A stretch of DNA of 8,002 bases. Origin: Alphaproteobacteria bacterium (lineage in GTDB: Bacteria > Pseudomonadota > Alphaproteobacteria > Thalassobaculales > Thalassobaculaceae). The DNA is taken from NCBI GenBank assembly GCA_028822575.1, contig JAPKDN010000125.1, forward strand, positions 1 through 8,002. Reading direction: 5' to 3'. A program made the position numbers and the translations under genes. The notes below the pieces were generated by a model that ran no database searches, was not told the DNA's origin, and worked only from the letters and a program-made list of their open reading frames with translations. Position 1 is the stretch's first letter; each line of letters opens with the position of its first letter. This document shows, piece after piece, positions 1 to 7,111 of this stretch.

Positions 1-486
1 ATAGAAGGTTGGATCAAACCCCTCCAGCACGACCATTCTCTGAAAGGCCTCGAACCCCATGCCGCGATGGACGTCCAACCAAAGCGTAAGCTGATCAGTG
101 AATTTCAGGTCAGGTTGTGCCCAGCAGCCGGTATTTACCATGCTTCGGACCAGATCGGGACGCTGGATCGCGATCTCTTGGAATATACAAGCGCCGATTC
201 CAATGATACCAACGAAATGGGCACTGGTGATCCCCAGGGTCGAGACCAAGGCGATGACGTCATGGGCATAAAGGCGCGTTGTCGAGGCAACGGAGGGGTC
301 GTCGCTGGATTGTCCGATTCCGCGATGATCGAAGATTACCACCTGATAGCGGTCGGAGAGCCCGCGCGGCAAGTGACCAACGCCCCCGTGGCAGAAGGTC
401 CCCCAACCTCCAGAACAGATTACCGGCACACCTTCGCCGTGGACCTCGTAATACATGTCGTGGTTGTTCACGTTGATGACAGGCAT
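1..486 (-). CDS. Alpha/beta-hydrolase-fold protein lacking the serine nucleophile (3' end beyond window)
   Basis: Seen: 162 codons from ATG at 486 to the window edge; the C-terminal part with any catalytic His is outside. The N-terminus (MPVINVNNHDMYYEVHGEG) fits the first two strands of an alpha/beta hydrolase. The DHRGIGQSS turn (residues 53-61) and the HFVG...ACIFQEIAIQRPDLV block (90-113) fit the core sheet and nucleophile-elbow helix. In family members the elbow reads G-x-S-x-G; here it reads IIGIGAC, with Gly96 (codon at 199-201) in the Ser slot. The usual HG oxyanion motif is replaced by SGGWG (25-29). The reading frame is unbroken on both sides, so a frameshift is unlikely. It starts 15 nt after the amidase stop, with no strong Shine-Dalgarno, so it is probably translated from the amidase mRNA. 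Inference: either a non-hydrolytic member (ligand binding, or lyase/isomerase-like) or an enzyme using another residue. The substrate is unknown. Confidence 0.85.
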   Translation of the reverse strand, partial: MPVINVNNHDMYYEVHGEGVPVICSGGWGTFCHGGVGHLPRGLSDRYQVVIFDHRGIGQSSDDPSVASTTRLYAHDVIALVSTLGITSAHFVGIIGIGACIFQEIAIQRPDLVRSMVNTGCWAQPDLKFTDQLTLWLDVHRGMGFEAFQRMVVLEGFDPTFY

Positions 487-501
487 AGCGGGGAATCCAG
501 T

Positions 502-1818
502 CTAGGCGTTTAGCAGTTTCTCGACACCGGCGGCGATTCTGAGAAGGTGCACGTCACGGCCAAGTCCGGCCATAAGGTGGAGGCCCACGGGCCGCGCGCC
601 CGCGGCGAGTGGTATTGGGAGAGAAATACCCGGACACCCTGCGAAATTCGCCGGTGCCGTGAAATCAGCCTGATTGACCGGTACCGGCGTATCAAAGGCA
701 AAGGCCTGATGTGGAGCGCCGGGCCCGACGATCCCATCAACATGGTCGAGAATGCCGGCAAAGGCGGCGCCGATATGCTCGACCTCGCGCAATGCCTTGA
801 CATATTTAGACGCCGTGACGGTCGCGCCATAGTCAAGCATCGTCCGAAAATCGTCCGAGAAAGCCTCCGGTCGTGCACGCATCATCGCCTCGTGCGCGAC
901 GGCCCCCTCCACCTCCGAAATGATCAAACCAGCGCGCCGCGCCGGTGATGGGTCATAGTTCGCAAGCCGGACCCCTCGGATTGTAACGCCCGCGCTCCGA
1001 AGCCGGTCGAGCGCCGCTTGGTAAGCGTCCAACACGTCGCTTTCCATATCCGAGTCATCGATGTTCTCGATTGCCACCAACCCAACCCTGTCCAAGGCAA
1101 TCCGCGCATGCGGCAGATCGATCAGCATCGCCGTATCCTCGACCGTGCGCGCCATCGGTCCGACCGTATCCAGCGTCGTTGAAAGCGGCGCAACACCGCC
1201 ATTGGGCCAGTGCCCGCGCGAAGGTTTCAGGCCGACAATCCCACAATACGCCGCCGGCAGTCGTACCGAGCCCATTGTATCTGTTCCAAGCGCCCCCGGG
1301 CAAAGGCGTCCAGCCACAGCGGCGCTTGACCCACCGCTGCTGCCGCCGGGCGTATGACCGGGCGCCGCCGGATTATCCGCCCGTCCATGGTGCGGATTGT
1401 TCGTTGTTGCGCCCAAGGCGCCTTCATGCATGTTGGTCTTGCCGATCAATATCAGCCCGCGCTCCCGCAAAAGCGTAACCACGCCCGCGTCTCGGTTCGG
1501 CATCAACGACATTCCAAGCCCATTCGTTGTGGGCTGGCCGACGACGTCGATATTGTCCTTTAGGGCGATAGGTATGCCATCCAAAGGTGACATCGGCGCC
1601 CCTTCACGGCGGCGGGCGTCGCTGCGCTCCGCCTCACCCAAAGCCAAGTCACCCGCGACATAGATGAAGGCCTTGAGTACCGGGTCGTCGGCATCGATAC
1701 GGTCAAGACACGCCTCTGCCAAAGCGCGCGAAGTCAAAGCGCCCGAAGCAAGCGCCCGGGCCGCGTCGGCGATGCCGAGATCGGCGGGATTGCGATCAGC
1801 AGGGCTCACGGTGTCCAT
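502..1818 (-). CDS. Amidase-signature family hydrolase
   Basis: 438 residues, slightly short of the usual 450-500 for this family. It hydrolyses a C-N amide bond; substrates in the family range from aliphatic and aryl amides to Gln-tRNA precursors, and this one cannot be specified. Seen: the Ser-cisSer-Lys triad is intact, with Lys87 in IALKDNID, Ser160 in the glycine/serine stretch GGSSGGSSAAVAG, and Ser184 in GTDTMGSVRLPAAYCG. The 24-residue Ser-Ser spacing is the same as in fatty acid amide hydrolase. One oddity is Met182, where most members have Gly (DTGGS). No signal peptide is visible, so it is probably cytoplasmic. I chose ATG 1818 because the protein homology-like region (ADLGIADAARALASGALTS) begins just after it; the frame stays open to 2007 but that stretch does not look coding and overlaps the divergent gene. 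The Shine-Dalgarno is weak. It is the first gene of a two-gene unit with the alpha/beta hydrolase. It is not GatA by context: no gatB or gatC is nearby. Confidence 0.93.
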   Translation of the reverse strand: MDTVSPADRNPADLGIADAARALASGALTSRALAEACLDRIDADDPVLKAFIYVAGDLALGEAERSDARRREGAPMSPLDGIPIALKDNIDVVGQPTTNGLGMSLMPNRDAGVVTLLRERGLILIGKTNMHEGALGATTNNPHHGRADNPAAPGHTPGGSSGGSSAAVAGRLCPGALGTDTMGSVRLPAAYCGIVGLKPSRGHWPNGGVAPLSTTLDTVGPMARTVEDTAMLIDLPHARIALDRVGLVAIENIDDSDMESDVLDAYQAALDRLRSAGVTIRGVRLANYDPSPARRAGLIISEVEGAVAHEAMMRARPEAFSDDFRTMLDYGATVTASKYVKALREVEHIGAAFAGILDHVDGIVGPGAPHQAFAFDTPVPVNQADFTAPANFAGCPGISLPIPLAAGARPVGLHLMAGLGRDVHLLRIAAGVEKLLNA

Positions 1819-1886
1819 CCAGGATAAAACCGAGGAAAGTCTCACAGTATCTGTATGCCCCACTTCGCGGTCCCTGTCGAATAACC

Positions 1887-1908
1887 CACCATCAACGTGG
1901 CGATGGTG
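1887..1908. repeat. 7-bp inverted repeat in divergent promoter region
   Basis: CACCATC (1887-1893) and its exact complement GATGGTG (1902-1908) flank an 8-nt spacer. The centre lies about 80 nt from both the amidase ATG and the TTG of the divergent gene. That is a suitable place for a dimeric regulator to bind, though a repeat of this size can arise by chance. No regulator gene is present in the window. Confidence 0.4.
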
Positions 1909-1966
1909 TTGAGGGCTCGCATCGGGGCCGGTTAATGATACGATCGATCTTCTATCGCAATCCCCC

Positions 1967-1970
1967 GGAG
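1967..1970 (+). promoter_or_regulatory. Ribosome binding site deciding a TTG start
   Basis: GGAG lies 8 nt upstream of TTG at 1979-1981. No ATG or GTG in this frame lies near it, and the protein matches its family from the first residues, so this site supports the TTG as the real start. Confidence 0.7.
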
Positions 1971-1978
1971 AATCAGCC

Positions 1979-3973
1979 TTGACCAATCGGATCAACATCA
2001 AGATCACCCGGACCCAACCCTTCGCCGAGGGAATTGAATTCGGTGAGACTGGCGCCTACGAACGCCTGGATGGCTGGGCCCACTTCCAAGTTGATCCCAA
2101 CGCGCCGGCCCAGGCGGGCATAGTCGATTTGGACAAGGCGCCCATGAACACGGATGGCCTGGTCGAATGCTCTACCGAGATCTGTATTCTGCGACCGGTG
2201 GATGCTTCGCGGGGCAATAGCCGGATGATCTTTGACTATGGCAACCGAGGTAACAAACGCCTGGTGCAGTATTTCAACGACGCGGTCGCCTCCAACGATC
2301 CGATAACCGAGGCGCATGCCGGCAACGGGTATCTGTTTCGGCGCGGCTATACCGTTGTGTGGGGCGCCTGGCAGGGCGATCTTTTGCCCGGCAGCGGACG
2401 CATGACACTGCAGCTTCCCGTCGCTCCGGTGACCGGCCTGGTGCGGACCGAGTTCATCGCCACCACAACCGACCAGACCACTTTCCCACTCAGCGGTTGG
2501 ATCTCCACCAGGAGCCATCCAACGGTCTCGCTGGACACCACGAAGGCGCGGTTCACCCGGCGGCGTTATCCCAGCGACCCGCGCCAGGACATCGCCCCAT
2601 CGAGTTGGTGTTTCGCCCGCGTCGAAGGCGGCGAGGGGATGGATTTTCAAGGCGCCGAGAGCGCGGTCGTCACATCCGATACGCATATCCACATGCCCGG
2701 CGGATTCGATCCGGGTTGGATCCACGAGCTGATCTATACCGGACGCGACCCTCTGGTCATGGGCCTTGGGCATCTGGTGGTCCGGGACCTTGGAAGTTTC
2801 CTGAAGTATGACAGGACGCCAGAAAATCCCCTCGCCGAACACCAGATAGAGAAGGCCTATTGTTTTGGGCGCTCTCAGACTGGGCGTTGTATCCGGGACG
2901 CGATCTACCGAGGCTTCAACGGCGACGCCCTGAACCGCAAGGTCTTTGACGGGGTACTCGACCATGTCGCTGGCGCGGGCCGGATGTGGCTCAACCACCG
3001 CTTCGCCAACGCCGTAGTGCCGGCGGGCCAGCAATACGAAGATCACGACAATATCTCGGACAGCTTTCCTTTCGCCTATGCCGAAAGCACCGATCACCTC
3101 ACCGGTCTCACCGACGCGATCTGCAAGCGACCGGATACCGATCCCCTGATCATGCACACCCAGACCGCGACCGAATACTGGCAACGCCGAGGTTCCTTGG
3201 TTCATACCGACAGCCTCGGCAACGATCTGGGTCCTCCGGAAAACGTGCGAATCTATTTCTGGTCCAGCGCCCAGCATGTAGGTGACCCAAGACAAGGCGC
3301 GCCGAAGCGGGGCGTCACTCAACATCTGGGCAACGTGGTGCAAACCTCGATGCTGTTTCGCGCCATGTTGGACAGCTTGGACGCCTGGGCGACTGACAAC
3401 ACGTCGCCGCCGGACAGCCGCTATCCCGAGCGCAGCGATGGTTCCCTTGTCACCTTCGATGAATGGCAACATGGGTTTCCGCGTATTCCAGGGCATACCA
3501 TCCCAAGAGAACCCAACATGCTGCCACTGTATGATTACGGCCCGGACGCGCGCGCTGGCGTGCAAACCGTGATCCCGCCGGACCTGCAAGACGCCAAGGG
3601 GTACGCAGTGCTCGTCCCAATGGTCGACGCGGACGGAAACGACGTACCCGGGGTGCGCCCACCCATGGTTCAGGCGCCTCTTGCCACCTATACCGGTTGG
3701 AACCTTCGGGCCTGGCCTTTCGGCGTTGGCGCCATGCATGAGTTCAGCGGCTCAACGGTTCCCTTACCGGAAACCGAGGCTGTCCGCGCCGCCACGGGTG
3801 ATCCCCGAGTATCGATCAAGGCTCGTTATGGCAATTCCGACGGCTATATCGCGGCCATAGAAAAGGCGGCGCGTGCCCTGATCAAAGACGGCCTGATGCT
3901 GGAGGAGGACCTGGAACAAGCGATAACTCTCGCCCAAAATTGGGGCGCGCCTCGACATCAGGTAAGGCTATAA
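1979..3973 (+). CDS. Large alpha/beta hydrolase domain-containing protein (Abhydrolase_10 type)
   Basis: 664 residues, a normal length for this poorly characterised family of large alpha/beta hydrolases; assignment is from recalled family sequence patterns. The hallmark N-terminus is present: TGAYERLDG (about 24-32), the DLDKAP segment, then the GNRGNK and RRGYTVVWGAWQGD blocks. The nucleophile elbow is FGRSQTGR with Ser299, and the catalytic His is probably His433 in SSAQHVGD. Glu399 in TEYW is a candidate for the acid; that choice is inference. No signal peptide or membrane segment is seen, so it is probably cytoplasmic. It is likely an esterase or related hydrolase, but the substrate is unknown. 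It starts at TTG behind GGAG. It is divergent from the amidase/hydrolase pair, which suggests a shared catabolic theme, and it ends 8 nt before the convergent HlyD gene. A long open frame on the opposite strand of this gene is a composition artefact. Confidence 0.92.
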   Translation: MTNRINIKITRTQPFAEGIEFGETGAYERLDGWAHFQVDPNAPAQAGIVDLDKAPMNTDGLVECSTEICILRPVDASRGNSRMIFDYGNRGNKRLVQYFNDAVASNDPITEAHAGNGYLFRRGYTVVWGAWQGDLLPGSGRMTLQLPVAPVTGLVRTEFIATTTDQTTFPLSGWISTRSHPTVSLDTTKARFTRRRYPSDPRQDIAPSSWCFARVEGGEGMDFQGAESAVVTSDTHIHMPGGFDPGWIHELIYTGRDPLVMGLGHLVVRDLGSFLKYDRTPENPLAEHQIEKAYCFGRSQTGRCIRDAIYRGFNGDALNRKVFDGVLDHVAGAGRMWLNHRFANAVVPAGQQYEDHDNISDSFPFAYAESTDHLTGLTDAICKRPDTDPLIMHTQTATEYWQRRGSLVHTDSLGNDLGPPENVRIYFWSSAQHVGDPRQGAPKRGVTQHLGNVVQTSMLFRAMLDSLDAWATDNTSPPDSRYPERSDGSLVTFDEWQHGFPRIPGHTIPREPNMLPLYDYGPDARAGVQTVIPPDLQDAKGYAVLVPMVDADGNDVPGVRPPMVQAPLATYTGWNLRAWPFGVGAMHEFSGSTVPLPETEAVRAATGDPRVSIKARYGNSDGYIAAIEKAARALIKDGLMLEEDLEQAITLAQNWGAPRHQVRL

Positions 3974-3981
3974 ACAGACCG

Positions 3982-5118
3982 CTACCAAAGTCTTATATTG
4001 TCGTAGATCCGGATATTGACCTTGGCCCGCATACCCGGTGTCAGGTTCGGTGGTGGGTTTTCGACGGTAATTCTAACCGGCACCCGCTCCACCCCTCCGC
4101 CGAACTGGGAGCCCGAACTCATGGTAGTCACCCCCATCTGAGCGGTGGTTATATTGCCGATCCGGGAGACCTTTCCGAGGAAATCCTTGAACGGATAGAT
4201 CTCGAACTCGATTACCACTTCCTGATCCAGACGAACGTGGCGCATTTGACTCTCATCAACATAGGCCTCGATCCAGAACTGCGCCGGATTATGCAGCATG
4301 ACGATAGTCACGCCATCCTCAACGTACTCGCCCTCATAGCGATGGATCCGCCCGACAACTCCATCTTTTGGTGAATAGATCCGGCGTTTCTTTAGCGCCA
4401 CTTCCTGGAGGCGGATATCATCCTTGATGCGGGCTTGCTCGACATTAGAAATCTTGATTTTTTCAAGGAACACATCAATCTGCTGGGCTGTGGACTTGAG
4501 CTGATCATATTCCCGCTTGGCAACCACGATGTTCGCCTTGGTAATCGCCACCTCGCCCCGCAAAATCAATGACTTGTCTTTCTCGGCGTTGAATTTTTCC
4601 TCCGAGGTCAGGCCCTTCTGCAAAAGAAACACAACCCGCGCCAAATTCTTCCGAGACAAGGCTCGACGATCTAGGATCGACGCGTATTCCTGCTCAATTG
4701 CCCCGACCTTCCCCAATTGCGTTTGGAGCTTAGACTCTAGCTCTGACTCGAAAGCCTTTTTTTCTGAAAGCAGCCGACCCTGTTCACTCATCTTTAGACT
4801 AAGGTCGGTCTTGAGGGCCTCCAACCCGAGACGGATCTCGTCATCCTCCAAAAGGATAACTTCTTGGCCGGCGCGAACCGGACTGCCCTCTTCCACCAAG
4901 ACTTTTTTGATCTGACCATTCACCTGGGCGGACAGATTTGTCAGCTCGGTTCGAATGCGGGCATCGTTCTCATAGACATGAGTGAACCAGTATAAGGTCT
5001 CATAGCTGGCCAGCAATACCGCGCCGACCAGCACACCACTAATCACCACCTTCAATGTCTGTTTCAGCGCCAATTCAACGTCTCTTAACTCTAAAGGCGT
5101 TTCCGACCCAAACCCCAC
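3982..5118 (-). CDS. HlyD-family membrane fusion (periplasmic adaptor) protein
   Basis: 378 residues. Membrane fusion proteins bridge an inner-membrane exporter to an outer-membrane channel. Seen: a short cytoplasmic N-terminus; one membrane anchor (about 22-46); the first half of a lipoyl/biotinyl-like domain (about 58-90, with VNGQI and VLVEEGSPVRAGQEVILLE); a long charged helical hairpin (about 92-240); the second lipoyl half (IYSPKDGVVGRIHRYEGEYV, 247-266); then the beta-barrel and membrane-proximal part ending in NLTPGMRAKVNIRI. The order is complete and canonical. The start is GTG at 5118. An in-frame TAA at 5194-5196 precedes it and no other ATG, GTG or TTG lies between, but the Shine-Dalgarno is poor; a TTG at 5073 is an alternative that would still keep the anchor. 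Several hand-counted 60-base lines here are 40-50% G+C, against up to about 70% in the neighbouring transporter gene. It is divergent from the MFS gene and may work with it (inference). A partner ABC or EmrB-like exporter elsewhere is equally possible. Confidence 0.92.
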   Translation of the reverse strand: MGFGSETPLELRDVELALKQTLKVVISGVLVGAVLLASYETLYWFTHVYENDARIRTELTNLSAQVNGQIKKVLVEEGSPVRAGQEVILLEDDEIRLGLEALKTDLSLKMSEQGRLLSEKKAFESELESKLQTQLGKVGAIEQEYASILDRRALSRKNLARVVFLLQKGLTSEEKFNAEKDKSLILRGEVAITKANIVVAKREYDQLKSTAQQIDVFLEKIKISNVEQARIKDDIRLQEVALKKRRIYSPKDGVVGRIHRYEGEYVEDGVTIVMLHNPAQFWIEAYVDESQMRHVRLDQEVVIEFEIYPFKDFLGKVSRIGNITTAQMGVTTMSSGSQFGGGVERVPVRITVENPPPNLTPGMRAKVNIRIYDNIRLW

Positions 5119-5275
5119 GCCATCGCCAAACCGCCAGCTTCTGAAAGCATCAACCGGTCTTGGTTCCGCGTGGCATATGTGGAATACAGTTAGTTATCTA
5201 TTCAGCTGACGCTATCAGCAAAGCTGGCATCGATCAACACGATGGCCCAATCCGAGACGAGACACCGCATGGAAG
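5119..5275. promoter_or_regulatory. Divergent intergenic region between HlyD and MFS genes
   Basis: 157 nt between two genes facing away from each other. It is AT-richer around 5176-5203. A weak plus-strand promoter-like pair is TTGGTT (5160-5165), then 17 nt, then AATACA (5183-5188); this is a poor -10 match and is not a firm call. A small inverted repeat, GCTGA (5205-5209) and TCAGC (5215-5219) with a 5-nt spacer, lies downstream of it. Shared control of the two transport genes is inferred from geometry only. Confidence 0.45.
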
Positions 5276-6562
5276 ATGACGTTGAGCAGCGCGACTGAAG
5301 ACCAACCATCCGCCTCCCCGATCCGGACTCTAACCCGAGACGGAAACTTTCTGTGCATCTGGATACTAGGCGGGCTGACCGGCGTTGTCCGTTGGTTCCA
5401 ACTCCTCGCCTTTGGCGTTTACACATTCGAGGTCACCGGATCGCCGTTGCTGGTTTCGACAATTCCAATCCTCTGGATGCTTCCGTTGACCCTGCTGGGG
5501 CCGGTAATTGGCGTCGTCGCGGATCAAATCAGCCGAAAGGTCCTCCTCGCCGGTTCCATCACCATGATCATCGCCGTCCAGGCGGGCATGGCATTCGCCG
5601 CGCATGAGGGTGTGCTCTCCTATGAGTTGTTGGCGCTCGCGTCGCTCCTGAGCGGGCTGTTCTGGGCAACCGACATGCCGATCCGGCGACGCCTGCTGGG
5701 AGATCTTTCAGGCGGTCATGTTTCAACCGCGATGGGATTAGACTCCGCGACCGGAAACGCAACCCGCATGGCCGGCCCACTGCTCGGCGGCGTCGTGCTG
5801 CAAATGGTCGGTATGTTCGGCGTTTTCGCCCTTAGCGGCGCTGTCTACACGGTTTGTCTGGCGTTGATGCTGATCGCCCGCCTACCGGACAGGCTTACGC
5901 CCGCCGCCGCACCATCATTCTTGCGCGATCTCGCGGGCGGCGTTCGCTTCGTGATCGGTAACCGACCACTCAGGCGTATCCTTATCATAACCATTATCTT
6001 CAATTTATGGGGATTTCCGTTCACCTCGATGATCCCGATTATCGGCCGCGAGTATCTCGGCCTCTCACCCTTCTATGTCGGGGTAATTTCCAGCATGGAA
6101 GGCTTGGGGGCCTTCGTTGGCGCGATGCTGGTCGCGACACTGGCAAAGCCGGAATTTTTCTTCCGGATCTATCTCGGTGGCACCCTGTTGAACCTGTCGG
6201 CTATCGGGTATCTCGGCCTTTTGACCTTCGTCGCTGGTGGCCCGCACCACTCGTTTTTCTCGGTCTCAATGGGGCTTATGATTACCGGGATCGCCAGTGC
6301 CTGTTTCGCAGCCATGCAGGGGACCTTGGTCTATCTCGCGGCCCCGCCAGAATTCCGGAGTCGCGTCTTGGGCGTCCTTACGCTTTGCATCGGAACCGGC
6401 CCGATCGGGTTTTTTAATGTCGGTTGGATGGCCGAGCAATTTGGCGTCCCGGCGGCGCTGGCGATCATCTCCGCCGAAGGGTTATTCGCGCTGTTGGTGC
6501 TTTGGATCTGGGGCGAAAGCCAGGAACAGGTGAACACGCCGCGACCAAGCGAGATAAAGTAA
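5276..6562 (+). CDS. Major facilitator superfamily exporter, EntS/MFS_3-like
   Basis: 428 residues, about 12 hydrophobic segments and the usual length for a 12-TM proton-coupled MFS transporter in the inner membrane. Motif A is visible in the loop after the second segment as GVVADQISRK (79-88), with Asp83 and Arg87. The fifth-segment region shows NATRMAGPLLGG (161-172), and the second half has the motif-A-like FRSRVLGV (360-367); this pattern is typical of the MFS_3 group, which includes the enterobactin exporter EntS. Substrate unknown: a siderophore-like or hydrophobic small molecule is a guess from the family. Start: ATG at 5276 is chosen, but GGAAG at 5271-5275 abuts it, so TTG at 5282 (6-nt spacing) is a real alternative. 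An ATG at 5269 in another frame gives only nine codons. Its divergent neighbour is an HlyD-type adaptor, a plausible but unproven partner. It ends 3 nt before the stop of the convergent GAF gene. Confidence 0.9.
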   Translation: MTLSSATEDQPSASPIRTLTRDGNFLCIWILGGLTGVVRWFQLLAFGVYTFEVTGSPLLVSTIPILWMLPLTLLGPVIGVVADQISRKVLLAGSITMIIAVQAGMAFAAHEGVLSYELLALASLLSGLFWATDMPIRRRLLGDLSGGHVSTAMGLDSATGNATRMAGPLLGGVVLQMVGMFGVFALSGAVYTVCLALMLIARLPDRLTPAAAPSFLRDLAGGVRFVIGNRPLRRILIITIIFNLWGFPFTSMIPIIGREYLGLSPFYVGVISSMEGLGAFVGAMLVATLAKPEFFFRIYLGGTLLNLSAIGYLGLLTFVAGGPHHSFFSVSMGLMITGIASACFAAMQGTLVYLAAPPEFRSRVLGVLTLCIGTGPIGFFNVGWMAEQFGVPAALAIISAEGLFALLVLWIWGESQEQVNTPRPSEIK

Positions 6563-6565
6563 CGT

Positions 6566-7060
6566 CTATTTCAATTCCGTCACCCTTAACGCTGCGATCC
6601 GCGCCGCCGCCGCCGCGCCGGCTCGATTGACGAGATCCAATGCCATTTGATCAAAGGCATTGGGATTGTCTGAGGCTAGGACAAGCGAGGCAATCACTTC
6701 TCCTTTATCACGCAGAGGCGCAGCCAACATCGACCGCATACCGCTTTCCAAAACCGGCCCAAAACGCGGGAACCGCCTTAAAAGTTTCACTTCATCGCCA
6801 CCCACAAATATACCGTCGCCGGCGGCCATCGCTGCCTCCACGACTGTTCCATCCAGGGTTCGCCGATGCCCGGCCGCCCGGCCTGCAACATTCTGACCCG
6901 TTACATATGCATCGATGAACATATGCTCGGCCGCGTTGATAAGCCCGATGTTGAAGCGCCGAAAATGAACGTCGCTCCCGAGCCATCCAGAGAGATAGTC
7001 GCCCAATTCTTGGATATTCACCATCCCCGCGATCGCGTTATGGTCTATTGCCCTAGCCAT
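6566..7060 (-). CDS. Stand-alone GAF-domain protein
   Basis: 164 residues consisting of essentially one GAF domain, a small-ligand or signal-sensing fold. Seen: the central DGTVVEAAMAAGDGIFVGG (70-88, one or two strands and a helix) and the signature GMRSMLAAPLRDKGEVIASLVLAS (107-130), followed by NAFDQMALDLVNRAG (134-148), the typical terminal helix. There is no cysteine anywhere, so it is neither a bilin-binding GAF nor the GAF-type free-methionine-sulfoxide reductase. No output domain (kinase, GGDEF, HTH) is attached. Start: ATG 7060 is used; in-frame TTG/GTG codons at 7081-7075 could add up to seven residues (MLVHGLG), and none has a strong Shine-Dalgarno. It lies 51 nt after the Grx-DinB gene on the same strand and is probably co-transcribed with it. 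The ligand and partner are unknown. Confidence 0.82.
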   Translation of the reverse strand: MARAIDHNAIAGMVNIQELGDYLSGWLGSDVHFRRFNIGLINAAEHMFIDAYVTGQNVAGRAAGHRRTLDGTVVEAAMAAGDGIFVGGDEVKLLRRFPRFGPVLESGMRSMLAAPLRDKGEVIASLVLASDNPNAFDQMALDLVNRAGAAAAARIAALRVTELK

Positions 7061-7111
7061 GCCTAAACCGTGCACCAACAAGACCGGTGATGCGCCTCTG
7101 GGTCATGGCTC

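Larger units (their letters stand above)
1819..1978. promoter_or_regulatory. Divergent intergenic region between amidase and Abhydrolase_10 gene
   Basis: This 160-nt stretch separates two genes transcribed away from each other, so it must hold promoters for both. I see no convincing -35/-10 pair on either strand. It contains one clear inverted repeat (1887-1908, listed separately) and an AT-richer segment around 1932-1958 near the plus-strand start. The role as a shared control region is inferred from the layout. Confidence 0.5.

Noticed and set aside
199..201. Frameshift as the cause of the missing serine in the left-edge hydrolase
   Set aside because: The same frame gives family-like sequence immediately before and after this codon, so only a substitution fits.
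67..513. A 148-codon plus-strand open frame over the left-edge hydrolase
   Set aside because: It is a shadow of the minus-strand alpha/beta hydrolase, with no domain-like pattern and no suitable ribosome binding site.
1819..2007. N-terminal extension of the amidase to an upstream start at 2007
   Set aside because: The extra 63 residues are not amidase-like and would overlap the start of the divergent gene; ATG 1818 gives the expected N-terminus.
1973..3739. A 588-codon open frame on the minus strand opposite the Abhydrolase_10 gene
   Set aside because: Its translation matches no family I recognise and it lies fully antisense to a gene with clear catalytic motifs. Long antisense frames are common where codon bias avoids stops.
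3974..3981. Bidirectional terminator between the convergent Abhydrolase_10 and HlyD genes
   Set aside because: Only 8 nt separate the stops and I find no stem-loop with a T-tract around them.
6566..7060. GAF protein as a free-methionine-(R)-sulfoxide reductase
   Set aside because: That enzyme needs catalytic cysteines; this protein has none.
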